A stretch of 58,012 nt of DNA from a candidate division WOR-3 bacterium (lineage in GTDB: Bacteria > SDB-A), in the NCBI GenBank assembly GCA_016926475.1, contig JAFGON010000071.1:1-58012 (forward strand), given 5' to 3'. Positions within the stretch are counted from its first letter, which is position 1. The number at the start of each line of letters is the position of its first letter. The translations under genes and the position numbers were made by a program. Below, piece by piece: positions 24,209 to 32,511 of this stretch. The notes below the pieces were generated by a model, which saw only the letters and a program-made list of their open reading frames with translations, did not search any database and was not told the DNA's origin.

Positions 24209-25516
24209 ATGGAAAAAATCAAAAAAATATTGAAATCCTCCTTCAGGTCGCTGAGCAATTTCAATCTTTTCGACCTAAGGCATCCCTGGCTGAAATTCGT
24301 GCTTTTAATAACTCTGCTGACGATAACCGGAGTAGGCATTTTATCATATATCATGACTCAAAAACTGATCAGCGACATCAAAAAATCCGAAAAACTTGTA
24401 GCTCAAGGCTACGCGTCTTTGATGACTTTTTTCACCACCCAAGTAGCTCAGGATCCCACAAACGAGAAAATATTCCTCGAGGGAAAAAGAATCATCGCTT
24501 CAATACCCATCCCTGTCATAATAACTGAACCCAACGGAAAGCCGAGGGCGTGGAGAAACATAGGAATCGATCCCGACGCAGTCACCAGTGAAGAAATCGA
24601 CACTACAGACTTAGAATCCATGGACAACGTCCATCTGCTGAAAATCGTTGAAGAATACAAAAAAATGGACGAAGTCAACGACCCCATACCTATCTATGTA
24701 GAAGTAGGAGAAGTTCGCCTGACAGCGGCTTATCTGCATTACGGCAACCTTCCTTTTTTAAAAACAATTAACCTCCTGCCTCTGGTTCAGACTGTGCTTT
24801 TAATCGCTCTTCTGTTCACCCTTCTCATCTCCTTGAGAATAGCCAGAAGTTGGGAGAGGGACAACATCTGGATGATAATGGCAAAAGAGACAGCTCATCA
24901 ACTCGCCACACCTCTATCTTCGATAATGGGCTGGACTGAATTTTTTAAAACGGATCCCTCAACCGTAGAAGAAGGGCTCGACAGCATTGAGAGAGATTTG
25001 ACCAGAATGAACAACATCATTAAAAGGTTCAGCCGTATAGGAACTTCACCGACTATGACATACATCGACTTAGATGAAATAGCCAGAAACGCGGTGGAGT
25101 ATTTTTCGAGCAGACTCCCGACTTTGGGAAAAGGAATCAAATTAAAATACCAGTCAACCGGAAAATGCTCTGTCGTGGGCGATGCCGAACTTCTATCATG
25201 GGTTGTCGAAAACCTGATAAAAAACTCTCTCGACGCTATGAATAAAGATCAGGGACACATATCCATAAATCTCGAAAAAGACGAAAAGAAAAAAAAGGCA
25301 CTTCTCCGGATCAAGGACAACGGCAAAGGGATGACTAAAAAACAATCGTCTAAAGTCTTCGACCTCGGATACACTTCAAAGAAATTCGGGTGGGGTATGG
25401 GTCTCACCCTTTCCAAGAGGATCATCGAAAATATTCACGAAGGGAGAATATACATCGAGAGTTCCAAAGTGGATCAAGGGACCGTCTTCGCCGTCGAACT
25501 CAAAACATCTTCATAG
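24209..25516 (+). CDS. orphan sensor histidine kinase
   Basis: 435 residues. Two transmembrane helices (about 31-50 and 187-208) flank a periplasmic sensor region without recognised domain. The H-box is MAKETAHQLATPLSSIM with His230. The HATPase domain has the N box (ENLIKNSLDA), G1 (DNGKGM) and G2 (GWGMGLTLSKRI). It has no receiver or HAMP, and no response regulator gene adjoins it. ATG 24209 lacks a Shine-Dalgarno. The last 6 bp overlap the convergent lamin-tail gene. Confidence 0.9.
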   Translation: MEKIKKILKSSFRSLSNFNLFDLRHPWLKFVLLITLLTITGVGILSYIMTQKLISDIKKSEKLVAQGYASLMTFFTTQVAQDPTNEKIFLEGKRIIASIPIPVIITEPNGKPRAWRNIGIDPDAVTSEEIDTTDLESMDNVHLLKIVEEYKKMDEVNDPIPIYVEVGEVRLTAAYLHYGNLPFLKTINLLPLVQTVLLIALLFTLLISLRIARSWERDNIWMIMAKETAHQLATPLSSIMGWTEFFKTDPSTVEEGLDSIERDLTRMNNIIKRFSRIGTSPTMTYIDLDEIARNAVEYFSSRLPTLGKGIKLKYQSTGKCSVVGDAELLSWVVENLIKNSLDAMNKDQGHISINLEKDEKKKKALLRIKDNGKGMTKKQSSKVFDLGYTSKKFGWGMGLTLSKRIIENIHEGRIYIESSKVDQGTVFAVELKTSS

Positions 25517-27220
25517 CTTCTCGGCGAGGACCACTGTCAGCTTTCTCGAAAATGAATTACCTTCTATCAAGTCGGATGAAATAAAAATCAAATAAATTCC
25601 GGGAGGCGATATTTGCCCGTTTTTGTCTCTACCATCCCATATAAAGTATTGTTCCAACCCGGGTTCAAAACTCTCGAATTCCCTCAGCACAAAACCTCTT
25701 ATATCGTATATTTTGACTTTTATCCTCTCTGGATAAGTTCCGAGTGAAATCCCTATGACGCAAGTTTCGTCAAAACCGTCTCCGTCCGGTGAAAACGGAT
25801 TAGGGCTGACTGATGCATTTCCTGTTATTTGCGGCAGTATGGATTGAACCGAATTGACCTCACCGGGCGTAGAGCGCTCTGGAGAGACGCATTTAAGCCA
25901 ATTTGACTGTTGCGAAGAACTTACATCGTCACAGACCCTCTCAAGGCTGAAACCGTTTTCCCACGAGGAAAATGCATACAAAAGATTGTCGATGACTGTC
26001 CCGTAAAAGTCCTCTATACTGAGCGAATCCTCCGAGTTTCCGAGAGTAGGCCAATTATCAAGCTGTAGGAGTTCTCCGTCAAACGATCCGTGCTCGGATC
26101 TGAATGCGGCTGAATCTTCACAGAGGACAACAAAGGATTTAGCGGATGCTGATATCTGGGCTGACGTTGTCTCGGTGCCGCTGAAAATTCTGACTTCTAA
26201 AGAGCAATAATCGTATGACCTGTTTCTGATTTCAAACCATTCCCCTGACACATCCGGAGCGAACATCAACTCTGACAATACTATCTGACCCGGTAATTCG
26301 CCGAATCTAACCAGTCTCGAAGCAGAGGCTTCAAGGGCTTTAACCCAGAAATTATACAGTCCCGGGGGGGCAGGATTCCATACGCTTGAAAGGGAGTCAT
26401 GTTCCCCGGGATGAAGAGACTCGACGTAAAAATATTCAAAAACAGGGTTCAAACTATCTTGTCCGCTTAAACGTTCAGTTGAAAGACCTCTCAGTAAAAA
26501 ATTTCCCAAAGTCTCAGGACCAAAATTTTCAAAAACCACCGAAACAGTGCAGGCTTCTCCCGGTTTGGCTTCTGAAAATTTCATCTGAGAGGGATCGATT
26601 CCCAGATTTCCGCAAAGCACACTGTTGTCCATGCCAGGCGTGCATGAATCTTTGGATGGAAACCAGTTTTTTTCCAAATCTTCAAGGTAGGGATTCAAAC
26701 GTTCAACGGAAATTCCGTCTCCCGGGTCAAAAGGAATTGAATCCATGGAATCCATCGGTGTGCCGTAGGAAGATATCGTATTTTGAAAACTGTCTAGAAG
26801 TATCAGAGGATCCGTCGTAGACAAGCCGTTTCCCAGTGTTGTGTTTCCGACAGTTACAATCAAAGAGCTGTCTCCAAATGTATAGGGCTGGTAAAAATCT
26901 CCTGAGTCCACGTATTCAGGGTCGAGCACCACTGCGTATTGTCCCGGTAAAAGAACGGTAGTACGCCATAGAACATTCTGGGCTAGCAGACGGTCGTCCG
27001 TCCAAGCGATTATGACGTCAGTCTGGTCTCCGTCTGTTACGAATAACCCCGACAGATCTACAGGAAATCTGGATAAGTTCAACAGTTCGAAAAATTCATT
27101 CCTGTCCCCGGGAGATCCCGCTCCCGACTCGCTTCCTTTTGGGTTAGCCCCAACTTCGTTGATGACAATATCTTCGGCATAAGAATAACCACTGCACAAT
27201 ATATTGACAAAAACCGCCAA
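25511..27220 (-). CDS. secreted lamin-tail-domain protein with FlgD-Ig-like C terminus
   Basis: Roughly 570 residues. After a short hydrophobic N terminus ending SYAEDIVINE comes a lamin-tail-domain-like segment (IVINEVGANP, NEFFELLNLSRFPVDLSG, GDGISVERLNPYLEDLEKNW), then a CARDB-like region (MKFSEAKPGEACTVSVVFEN) and a second lamin-tail-like piece (LSELMFAPDVSGEWFEI). The C terminus is a FlgD-Ig/sorting-type domain (SPNPFSPDGDGFDE and IWDGRDKNGQISPPGIYL). The start is uncertain: TTG 27220 is the only usual start that avoids the divergent gene; ATG 27301 would give a longer signal peptide but overlaps it by 60 bp. Confidence 0.7.
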   Translation of the reverse strand: MAVFVNILCSGYSYAEDIVINEVGANPKGSESGAGSPGDRNEFFELLNLSRFPVDLSGLFVTDGDQTDVIIAWTDDRLLAQNVLWRTTVLLPGQYAVVLDPEYVDSGDFYQPYTFGDSSLIVTVGNTTLGNGLSTTDPLILLDSFQNTISSYGTPMDSMDSIPFDPGDGISVERLNPYLEDLEKNWFPSKDSCTPGMDNSVLCGNLGIDPSQMKFSEAKPGEACTVSVVFENFGPETLGNFLLRGLSTERLSGQDSLNPVFEYFYVESLHPGEHDSLSSVWNPAPPGLYNFWVKALEASASRLVRFGELPGQIVLSELMFAPDVSGEWFEIRNRSYDYCSLEVRIFSGTETTSAQISASAKSFVVLCEDSAAFRSEHGSFDGELLQLDNWPTLGNSEDSLSIEDFYGTVIDNLLYAFSSWENGFSLERVCDDVSSSQQSNWLKCVSPERSTPGEVNSVQSILPQITGNASVSPNPFSPDGDGFDETCVIGISLGTYPERIKVKIYDIRGFVLREFESFEPGLEQYFIWDGRDKNGQISPPGIYLIFISSDLIEGNSFSRKLTVVLAEKL

Positions 27221-27232
27221 TATAAGTATAAT
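27204..27232 (+). promoter_or_regulatory. perfect consensus promoter giving a leaderless mRNA
   Basis: TTGACA (27204-27209), 17 bp, TATAAT (27227-27232): both hexamers match the sigma70 consensus exactly. ATG 27242 starts nine bases after the -10, at the expected transcription start, and nothing like a Shine-Dalgarno lies between. Confidence 0.8.
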
Positions 27233-27241
27233 TAAATTGTT

Positions 27242-27535
27242 ATGAGTACTAAAACCGAAATCAACTCGAAGAAATGGATGAAAGCTCTTGAGGACCTTCA
27301 TGAAATTGCAGTTAAACTCGGCGTTGAAGTTATATACGATAGGATAAGCGGTGAAGGCGGTTTCTGCAGAGTTCACGAAAAACCAGTCATAGTTCTCAAC
27401 CGAATTTACAGCACCCAAGCTATTGTCCGTATCTTTATCCAAAACCTCAGCGCTCATTATTCTCTCGAGGAAGTCTACCTATCTCCATTTCTAAGAAACC
27501 TCGTGGAAAAAAGGCAAATTTCTCACGCCAGTTGA
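27242..27535 (+). CDS. small conserved protein of unknown function
   Basis: 97 residues, soluble, with the pattern ALEDLHEIAVKLGVEVIYDR followed by GGFCRVHEKPVIVLNRIY. It resembles a small uncharacterised family common in Bacteroidota-like genomes ('leader helix, gG.CRv..k.vvvlN'). No metal or catalytic motif is certain; the single Cys and its Arg-Val context are conserved-looking. It is expressed alone from a perfect promoter. Its 3' end stops 13 bp short of the convergent dihydrolipoyl dehydrogenase gene. Confidence 0.75.
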   Translation: MSTKTEINSKKWMKALEDLHEIAVKLGVEVIYDRISGEGGFCRVHEKPVIVLNRIYSTQAIVRIFIQNLSAHYSLEEVYLSPFLRNLVEKRQISHAS

Positions 27536-27548
27536 CATAATCCTCTGT

Positions 27549-28907
27549 CTATTTATGTAGAGATTCTCCCAGTGCTGCTCTCGCAGCTTCTGGGATTATC
27601 TCGCACAGTGAAGGGTGAATGTGGACGGTATCGACTAAGTTTTCGAGTTTCAAACCCATTTTTACAGCCAACGAAACTTCCCCAAGCAACAAGTCCGCAT
27701 TTGCACCGACGATTTGTCCTCCTATAATCACATGGTCGTTTTTCCTCGCGACTAGTCTCGCCCAGCCCTCTATCGTCCCGGATGCCACTGCTTTTCCGTT
27801 GGCTGAAAACGGAAATTCACCCCATACTGATTCAACGCCATTTTCAGCCGCTGTAGTCGGGTTAAAACCGATATTTGCAATTTCCGGTTCAGAGAAAACA
27901 CAGGCGGGAATGTATTCGAGCTGCTTTTTCAACGTCCCACCTGTCAAATACGAAACAGCGACTTCAGCTTCGTGGGATGCTTTATGAGCCAAGTAAGGCT
28001 CACCGGCGACATCGCCAACCGCCAGAATTCCTTCAACAGAAGTTCTGCAATAATCGTCAGTTATCAAATGACCCCTCGAATCCTTTTTTAAAATATTTCC
28101 GTCAGCTATTGAAGAATTGGGTTTTCTGCCGGTTGATACAAGAATCTTTTCGGTCTCGAATTCCTCACCGCTTTTCAGACGGCTTAGAACATTTCCGTTT
28201 TTCTTCTCACAATTTTCAAAAATTTTTCCGGTCAAGACATTCACCTTCTTCTTTTTAAGAGATTCTGCTAAAACCATTGATGCTTTCTGATCTTTAAGCT
28301 GAGGTAAAAGAGTTTCAAACATTTCAACTATGACTACAGACACGCCTATCGAAGCCCAATAAGTCGCCAACTCAACTCCGATAACTCCCCCGCCTAGGAC
28401 TAGCACGCTCGAAGGCGCTTTATGAGAAGTAACAGCATAGTCAGAACTGATAATATTCTCTCCGTCAAATCTTGCAACGGGTATGTCCGACGCAACCGAA
28501 CCTGTTGCCATAATGATATTTTTCGATTCCAGGATGCCATCTTGAAATACGACCTTCCCTTTTTCTATGGAAAGAGCTTCTTTTTGAAATACTTCAACAC
28601 CTCTTTGTTTCAAAAGGTTTTCCACTCCCTTTACAAGTTTGGCAACGCTCAACGACCTGTGCTTGTCAGCGGCGTTTTCATCGAAACCGAGTTTTTCGGC
28701 TAAAAGGCCGTATCTCTTTCCAGATTTAGAGAGGGTCAAAAGCGAAGAAGAAAACAGCATGGCTTTTGTCGGAATACATCCCATATTCAGGCAGACGCCT
28801 CCTACCTTATTTTTCTCTACCAGGGCGGTTTTCAACCCTTTTCGTACTCCTTCAAGGGCGGCGACATAACCTCCGGGGCCTCCGCCTATTACTGTCAGGT
28901 CAAACAT
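27549..28907 (-). CDS. lpdA: dihydrolipoyl dehydrogenase
   Basis: 452 residues. FAD-binding start (TVIGGGPGGYVAALEG), redox disulfide in GGVCLNMGCIPTKA (about 37-50), NAD-binding GGGVIGVELATYW, the second FAD motif GILAVGDVAGEP and the C-terminal catalytic dyad in TVHIHPSLCEIIPEA. It reoxidises the dihydrolipoyl group of 2-oxoacid dehydrogenases or the glycine cleavage system, none of which is in the window; lipA lies 12 kb away. Its start overlaps the lnt stop by 8 bp. A relative such as mercuric reductase is unlikely because the C-terminal HPxxxE motif is intact. Confidence 0.9.
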   Translation of the reverse strand: MFDLTVIGGGPGGYVAALEGVRKGLKTALVEKNKVGGVCLNMGCIPTKAMLFSSSLLTLSKSGKRYGLLAEKLGFDENAADKHRSLSVAKLVKGVENLLKQRGVEVFQKEALSIEKGKVVFQDGILESKNIIMATGSVASDIPVARFDGENIISSDYAVTSHKAPSSVLVLGGGVIGVELATYWASIGVSVVIVEMFETLLPQLKDQKASMVLAESLKKKKVNVLTGKIFENCEKKNGNVLSRLKSGEEFETEKILVSTGRKPNSSIADGNILKKDSRGHLITDDYCRTSVEGILAVGDVAGEPYLAHKASHEAEVAVSYLTGGTLKKQLEYIPACVFSEPEIANIGFNPTTAAENGVESVWGEFPFSANGKAVASGTIEGWARLVARKNDHVIIGGQIVGANADLLLGEVSLAVKMGLKLENLVDTVHIHPSLCEIIPEAARAALGESLHK

Positions 28908-30426
28908 CCTGTCTCCTTTTTTTCGCTTTTAATAGTATGACGGAAATAGAGGCAAACACGGACAAAACAGCCAATATTTCTTTCATGTAATGCGTGTAAA
29001 AACTTTTTGAAGGCATAGTTCCTATTGTACCATAAATATACCCGGGCATATCTGCGCCTGTGTTTTCGACAACTCTTCCAAAAGGGTCAACCAGATATGA
29101 GACTCCCGTATTTGCGCATCTTATTCCCCAGACATTGTTTTCTACAACTCTTAGGATAAAAATATCGGCATGCTGAACCGGACCTGCAGATCTGCCAAAC
29201 CACTGATCGTCTGTTAAATTGACAACAACCCCGGCTCCGCTTTCGACAAGACCTCTGTAATATTGTGTAAAAGCGGACTCATAACAAATGCCTACTCCGA
29301 TTTTCATTCCCTTGGTTTCAGGGAGCGATTCGTTTTTACCCGGAAGGTAGTCGCTTTGCCCCAAATCTACAGAAGTCAGAAACGGCATGACATCGTCAAA
29401 AGGCAAATGTTCCCCGAAAGGTACAAGGTATATTTTATCGTGCCTCGCCGCCAAAACGCCTTCATCATCTATCAAAAAAACCGAATTAGTGGGTCTGTAG
29501 GCATCTTTGAAAACAGTTATGTCCTGAGCCCCTACCAAAATCGAAGTATTATGAGCTCTGGCAAAATCCGAAAGGATTTCCGATCTGGGGTCGTAATCTT
29601 CAAAAAGTGATTTAACAGGCCAAGGCCAGCTAGTCTCAGGCAAGACCAACACGTCGATTCTCTGTTTTTCAACAGCTTTCGACAAAAAATCGAGGATGAT
29701 TTCCGCTCTTCTCTCCCTTGAAATCTCATCTTCACTTCCTTTGAGATCCTGCGAAATATTGGGTTGAACCACCGCGATTCGGCGGAGATTTTGAAAGGAA
29801 GTCCTTCGAGAAAGTCGAATTGTTCCGAATAAAACGTTCGCGAGCAGAATAGCGAGCAGAACCAGAAAAGAATATTTCTTTTTCTTCAGAACCATTGCCA
29901 AAGACGAGTTGACGGCGGTTATCCAAATGCCCAGCAGGTATATACCCCCTATTGAGGTTATCTGTATGAGTAGAGGCAGCCCTGCGAGAGAATATCCGCT
30001 CATACCCCAGGGAAAACCTACTTGTGAACTTCTCGAACGTATGTATTCAAGAGCTGTCCAGAGCAACGATGAAAAGACAATAAAAAAAAGAGGATTCTTT
30101 ATTTTAGAGATAAAATACGCGTAGATGCCAAAGTATAATGACAAATAAACGCACATCAGAATGTACCCAGCAAATAGAAGAAGTTTTAAATGACCGTTTA
30201 TCGGCAGTCTGGTTATCCAAAATAGATGCAGAGAAAAGAAAACAAAACCTGCTGTCAAGCCTTTGGAAAAAGATTTTTTTTCACGACCATAAAGGGATAA
30301 AAGCAGAGGTACTTGGGCGGCGAGTATTAGAAGCCGAAGCGATGCCGGCGGAAAACTCAAAAACATCATGAAGCCCGAAAGAGCTGGAAAAACATAACCT
30401 CTCGCAGTCTTGAAAAAGGCTTTTAT
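28900..30426 (-). CDS. lnt: apolipoprotein N-acyltransferase, with a non-canonical start
   Basis: About 508 residues. N-terminal membrane helices, then a nitrilase-type domain with the catalytic triad motifs VLPETSWPWP (Glu), VPFGEHLPF (Lys region) and GVGICYESAF (Cys). Lnt adds the third acyl chain to lipoproteins. The first ATG (30369) would cut off conserved N-terminal sequence: the frame stays open upstream and encodes MKAFFKTARGYVFPALSGF, typical of Lnt. No ATG, GTG or TTG exists there. ATA 30426, six bases after GGAG (30436-30433), fits best; ATT 30447 is the other choice. It lies just after the L,D-transpeptidase gene. Confidence 0.85.
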   Translation of the reverse strand: MKAFFKTARGYVFPALSGFMMFLSFPPASLRLLILAAQVPLLLSLYGREKKSFSKGLTAGFVFFSLHLFWITRLPINGHLKLLLFAGYILMCVYLSLYFGIYAYFISKIKNPLFFIVFSSLLWTALEYIRSRSSQVGFPWGMSGYSLAGLPLLIQITSIGGIYLLGIWITAVNSSLAMVLKKKKYSFLVLLAILLANVLFGTIRLSRRTSFQNLRRIAVVQPNISQDLKGSEDEISRERRAEIILDFLSKAVEKQRIDVLVLPETSWPWPVKSLFEDYDPRSEILSDFARAHNTSILVGAQDITVFKDAYRPTNSVFLIDDEGVLAARHDKIYLVPFGEHLPFDDVMPFLTSVDLGQSDYLPGKNESLPETKGMKIGVGICYESAFTQYYRGLVESGAGVVVNLTDDQWFGRSAGPVQHADIFILRVVENNVWGIRCANTGVSYLVDPFGRVVENTGADMPGYIYGTIGTMPSKSFYTHYMKEILAVLSVFASISVILLKAKKRRQDV

Positions 30427-30452
30427 AGCTTTCTCCGATCGGTTAATTCAGG

Positions 30453-31187
30453 TCAAAATATGAAAACCGAAGCTCCCACAGGAATCAGACTGTCGACGAT
30501 TTCGAGGTCTTCTTCCTTGAGCCTTATACAACCGTGAGAGTATACTCCTCTGCCTATTTGACCTTTGTGTATCAGTATTCCTTCTCCGAGATTCAACGCA
30601 TAATTGCCAAGAGCTCCCGGTACTTCTCTCACCCGCAGTTTGTCTTCCTCAGGAAGGCTGTCGTAAAAGGCGATAGACTGATTGAAATCGAGGGAATCGG
30701 GAATCACTATCCATTCAGTATCGCTGGGGATTTCAAGACCTTGTTCCCGCCAGAACCAATTAGGCCTTATCCAGTATGGTTCTGTTTTTTTTGCCAGCAC
30801 TCTTCTTTCACCTGTTGGAGTTTGAAAGTTGAACTGCTCCCCCGCTCTCAAGACTTCTCCTACACCAGTAGCGCAAGATCCTTCCCATATAGTTTTATCG
30901 CGCTTTTTTACCCAAAAATGCTGACGTCTGAGGCTGATCAACATGTAGTATTCGTCTGTTTTGAGCGTCTGGTTTTCAAAGGCGAATTTTTCGACGAGAT
31001 ATTCGAGGTTTGAAGACGAATTGACGAGATTGGATATCACTATGTTCAGACTATCCCTTTTGTTTTCAAAATAGGTCGCCTTTTCCCCTAAATGAGATGT
31101 TTTTCTGTACTGAAAATAAAAAAACACCCCTTCAACCAGGATCAACAGAGACAAAACCGCAATCACAATATTTTTTTTGTTTTTCAT
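30453..31187 (-). CDS. L,D-transpeptidase (YkuD domain), membrane-anchored
   Basis: 244 residues. One N-terminal membrane anchor (IVIAVLSLLILVEGVFFYF), a short coiled coil, then a YkuD domain ending with the catalytic motif RGVYSHGCIRLKEEDLE (Cys near residue 219). Such enzymes make 3-3 peptidoglycan cross-links or attach proteins to the wall; the periplasmic domain contains MLISLRRQHFWV typical of the fold. No Shine-Dalgarno; ATG 31187 starts seven bases behind a promoter -10. lnt follows. Confidence 0.9.
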   Translation of the reverse strand: MKNKKNIVIAVLSLLILVEGVFFYFQYRKTSHLGEKATYFENKRDSLNIVISNLVNSSSNLEYLVEKFAFENQTLKTDEYYMLISLRRQHFWVKKRDKTIWEGSCATGVGEVLRAGEQFNFQTPTGERRVLAKKTEPYWIRPNWFWREQGLEIPSDTEWIVIPDSLDFNQSIAFYDSLPEEDKLRVREVPGALGNYALNLGEGILIHKGQIGRGVYSHGCIRLKEEDLEIVDSLIPVGASVFIF

Positions 31188-31194
31188 ACGGTCT

Positions 31195-31222
31195 ATTTTA
31201 TTGAATAATCCATTAAAGTCAA
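31195..31222 (-). promoter_or_regulatory. promoter giving a leaderless mRNA for the L,D-transpeptidase gene
   Basis: Minus strand TTGACT (31222-31217), 16 bp, TAAAAT (31200-31195). The start codon is seven bases after the -10. The -35 lies one base from the -35 of the divergent alr promoter. Confidence 0.6.
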
Positions 31223-31223
31223 C

Positions 31224-31252
31224 TTGCTAAAAAACCTTTCAGATCATATAAT
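31224..31252 (+). promoter_or_regulatory. promoter of alr
   Basis: TTGCTA (31224-31229), 17 bp, TATAAT (31247-31252). The transcript would carry a leader of about 110 nt that contains a 14-codon upstream reading frame. Confidence 0.6.
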
Positions 31253-31278
31253 TTGCATTTATTGAACAGGAGCTTTCA

Positions 31279-31323
31279 ATGGTATCGAAAATTTTCAAAA
31301 AACACTGTGTTTTAAGGGCATGA
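31279..31323 (+). CDS. 14-residue upstream reading frame in the alr leader
   Basis: ATG 31279 has an AGGAG six bases upstream, the best ribosome-binding site in the region, and reads 14 codons (MVSKIFKKHCVLRA) to TGA 31323, in the same frame as alr. The alr ATG itself has only a weak AGAAGAG. It could be a leader peptide controlling alr, or the remnant of an older start. Sequence alone cannot tell. Confidence 0.35.
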   Translation: MVSKIFKKHCVLRA

Positions 31324-31368
31324 CAGGTCTTTTGACACCAACGCCAATTTTCAAAGAAGAGAAAAACA

Positions 31369-32511
31369 ATGAGAGCTAGCTCCTTGAGCTTGGTCGAGAT
31401 CAACGAAAACAATCTCTCCGAAAACATCAGGCTTTTCAAAAATCATTTAGGTAAAAATGTTGAATTCGCGCCTGTTATAAAATCAAACGCATACGGGCAC
31501 GGTTTGAGGGAAGTGGTGGGTATCTGTCTAAAAAACGGCGTGAGTACTTTTTGCGTTGCTTCACTCGAAGAAGCCCTCCTCGTTAGAGAGCTGTCTTCTG
31601 AAGCGAGAATTATTTGTTTGGGTTATGTTTCAATCAAAGAAGTGAGAGAAGCAGTTGGTAAATCGATTGAGTTGACAGTTTTCAACGAAAAGACGATTGA
31701 GCAGGTTTCAAAACAGTCCGTTAAACAGAAGAAAAAATCTCAAATCCACCTTAAAGTCGAAACAGGGACCAACAGGCAGGGTTTTTTGCCTGAAAAGGCG
31801 ATAAAAGCCGCACTGCTTGCCGCCTCATCGGAAGGAGTTATGTTGCGCGGAGTTTCAACTCACTTTGCAAACATCGAGGATACTACAGAACATGAATTTG
31901 CAATAGGTCAGATGAAAATTTTCGCTGAAATCACGAAAAATATAAAAAAAGTTACAAAGAGCCCCATACAAATTCACAATGCCTGCTCCGCCGCGACAAT
32001 TCTTTTCCCGGAAACACATAACGATTTGGTAAGAGTTGGAATATCCCTTTACGGCATTTGGCCTTCAAAGGAGACTTTTCTCTCGTCTAAAATATCAGGA
32101 AAAAACTTTTCCTTGAAACCCGTCTTATCATGGAAAACAATAATATCTCAAGTGAAAACAGTCGAGAAAGGCAGCTTCGTTGGTTACGGATGCACCTACA
32201 AAACTTCAACAAAATCCAAACTCGCCTACATTCCAATAGGTTATTACGACGGTTACGACAGGTCTTTGTCTAATATCGGGTGGGTCCTGGTCAGAGGGAA
32301 AAGAGCTCCTGTGAGAGGCAGAGTCTGCATGAACGTCGTCATCATAGACGTGACTGATATTAAAGGCGCCAAACTTGAAGACGAAGTAGTCCTTCTCGGA
32401 AGACAGGGCGATGAAGTTATTACAGCTGAGATAATGGCGTCGCTCTGCGGGACAATAAATTACGAAATCCTCTCTAGGATCAACCCTCTTATCAAGAGGA
32501 ATGTCATATGA
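31369..32511 (+). CDS. alr: alanine racemase
   Basis: 380 residues. PLP-binding Lys in PVIKSNAYGHG (about 38-48), the barrel motif HLKVETGTNRQG, and the C-terminal domain with catalytic-Tyr region FVGYGCTYKT and RGRVCMNVVIIDVTD. It supplies D-alanine for peptidoglycan. It overlaps the following unknown gene by 4 bp (ATGA). Divergently transcribed from an L,D-transpeptidase gene, so two wall functions share one intergenic region. Confidence 0.92.
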   Translation: MRASSLSLVEINENNLSENIRLFKNHLGKNVEFAPVIKSNAYGHGLREVVGICLKNGVSTFCVASLEEALLVRELSSEARIICLGYVSIKEVREAVGKSIELTVFNEKTIEQVSKQSVKQKKKSQIHLKVETGTNRQGFLPEKAIKAALLAASSEGVMLRGVSTHFANIEDTTEHEFAIGQMKIFAEITKNIKKVTKSPIQIHNACSAATILFPETHNDLVRVGISLYGIWPSKETFLSSKISGKNFSLKPVLSWKTIISQVKTVEKGSFVGYGCTYKTSTKSKLAYIPIGYYDGYDRSLSNIGWVLVRGKRAPVRGRVCMNVVIIDVTDIKGAKLEDEVVLLGRQGDEVITAEIMASLCGTINYEILSRINPLIKRNVI

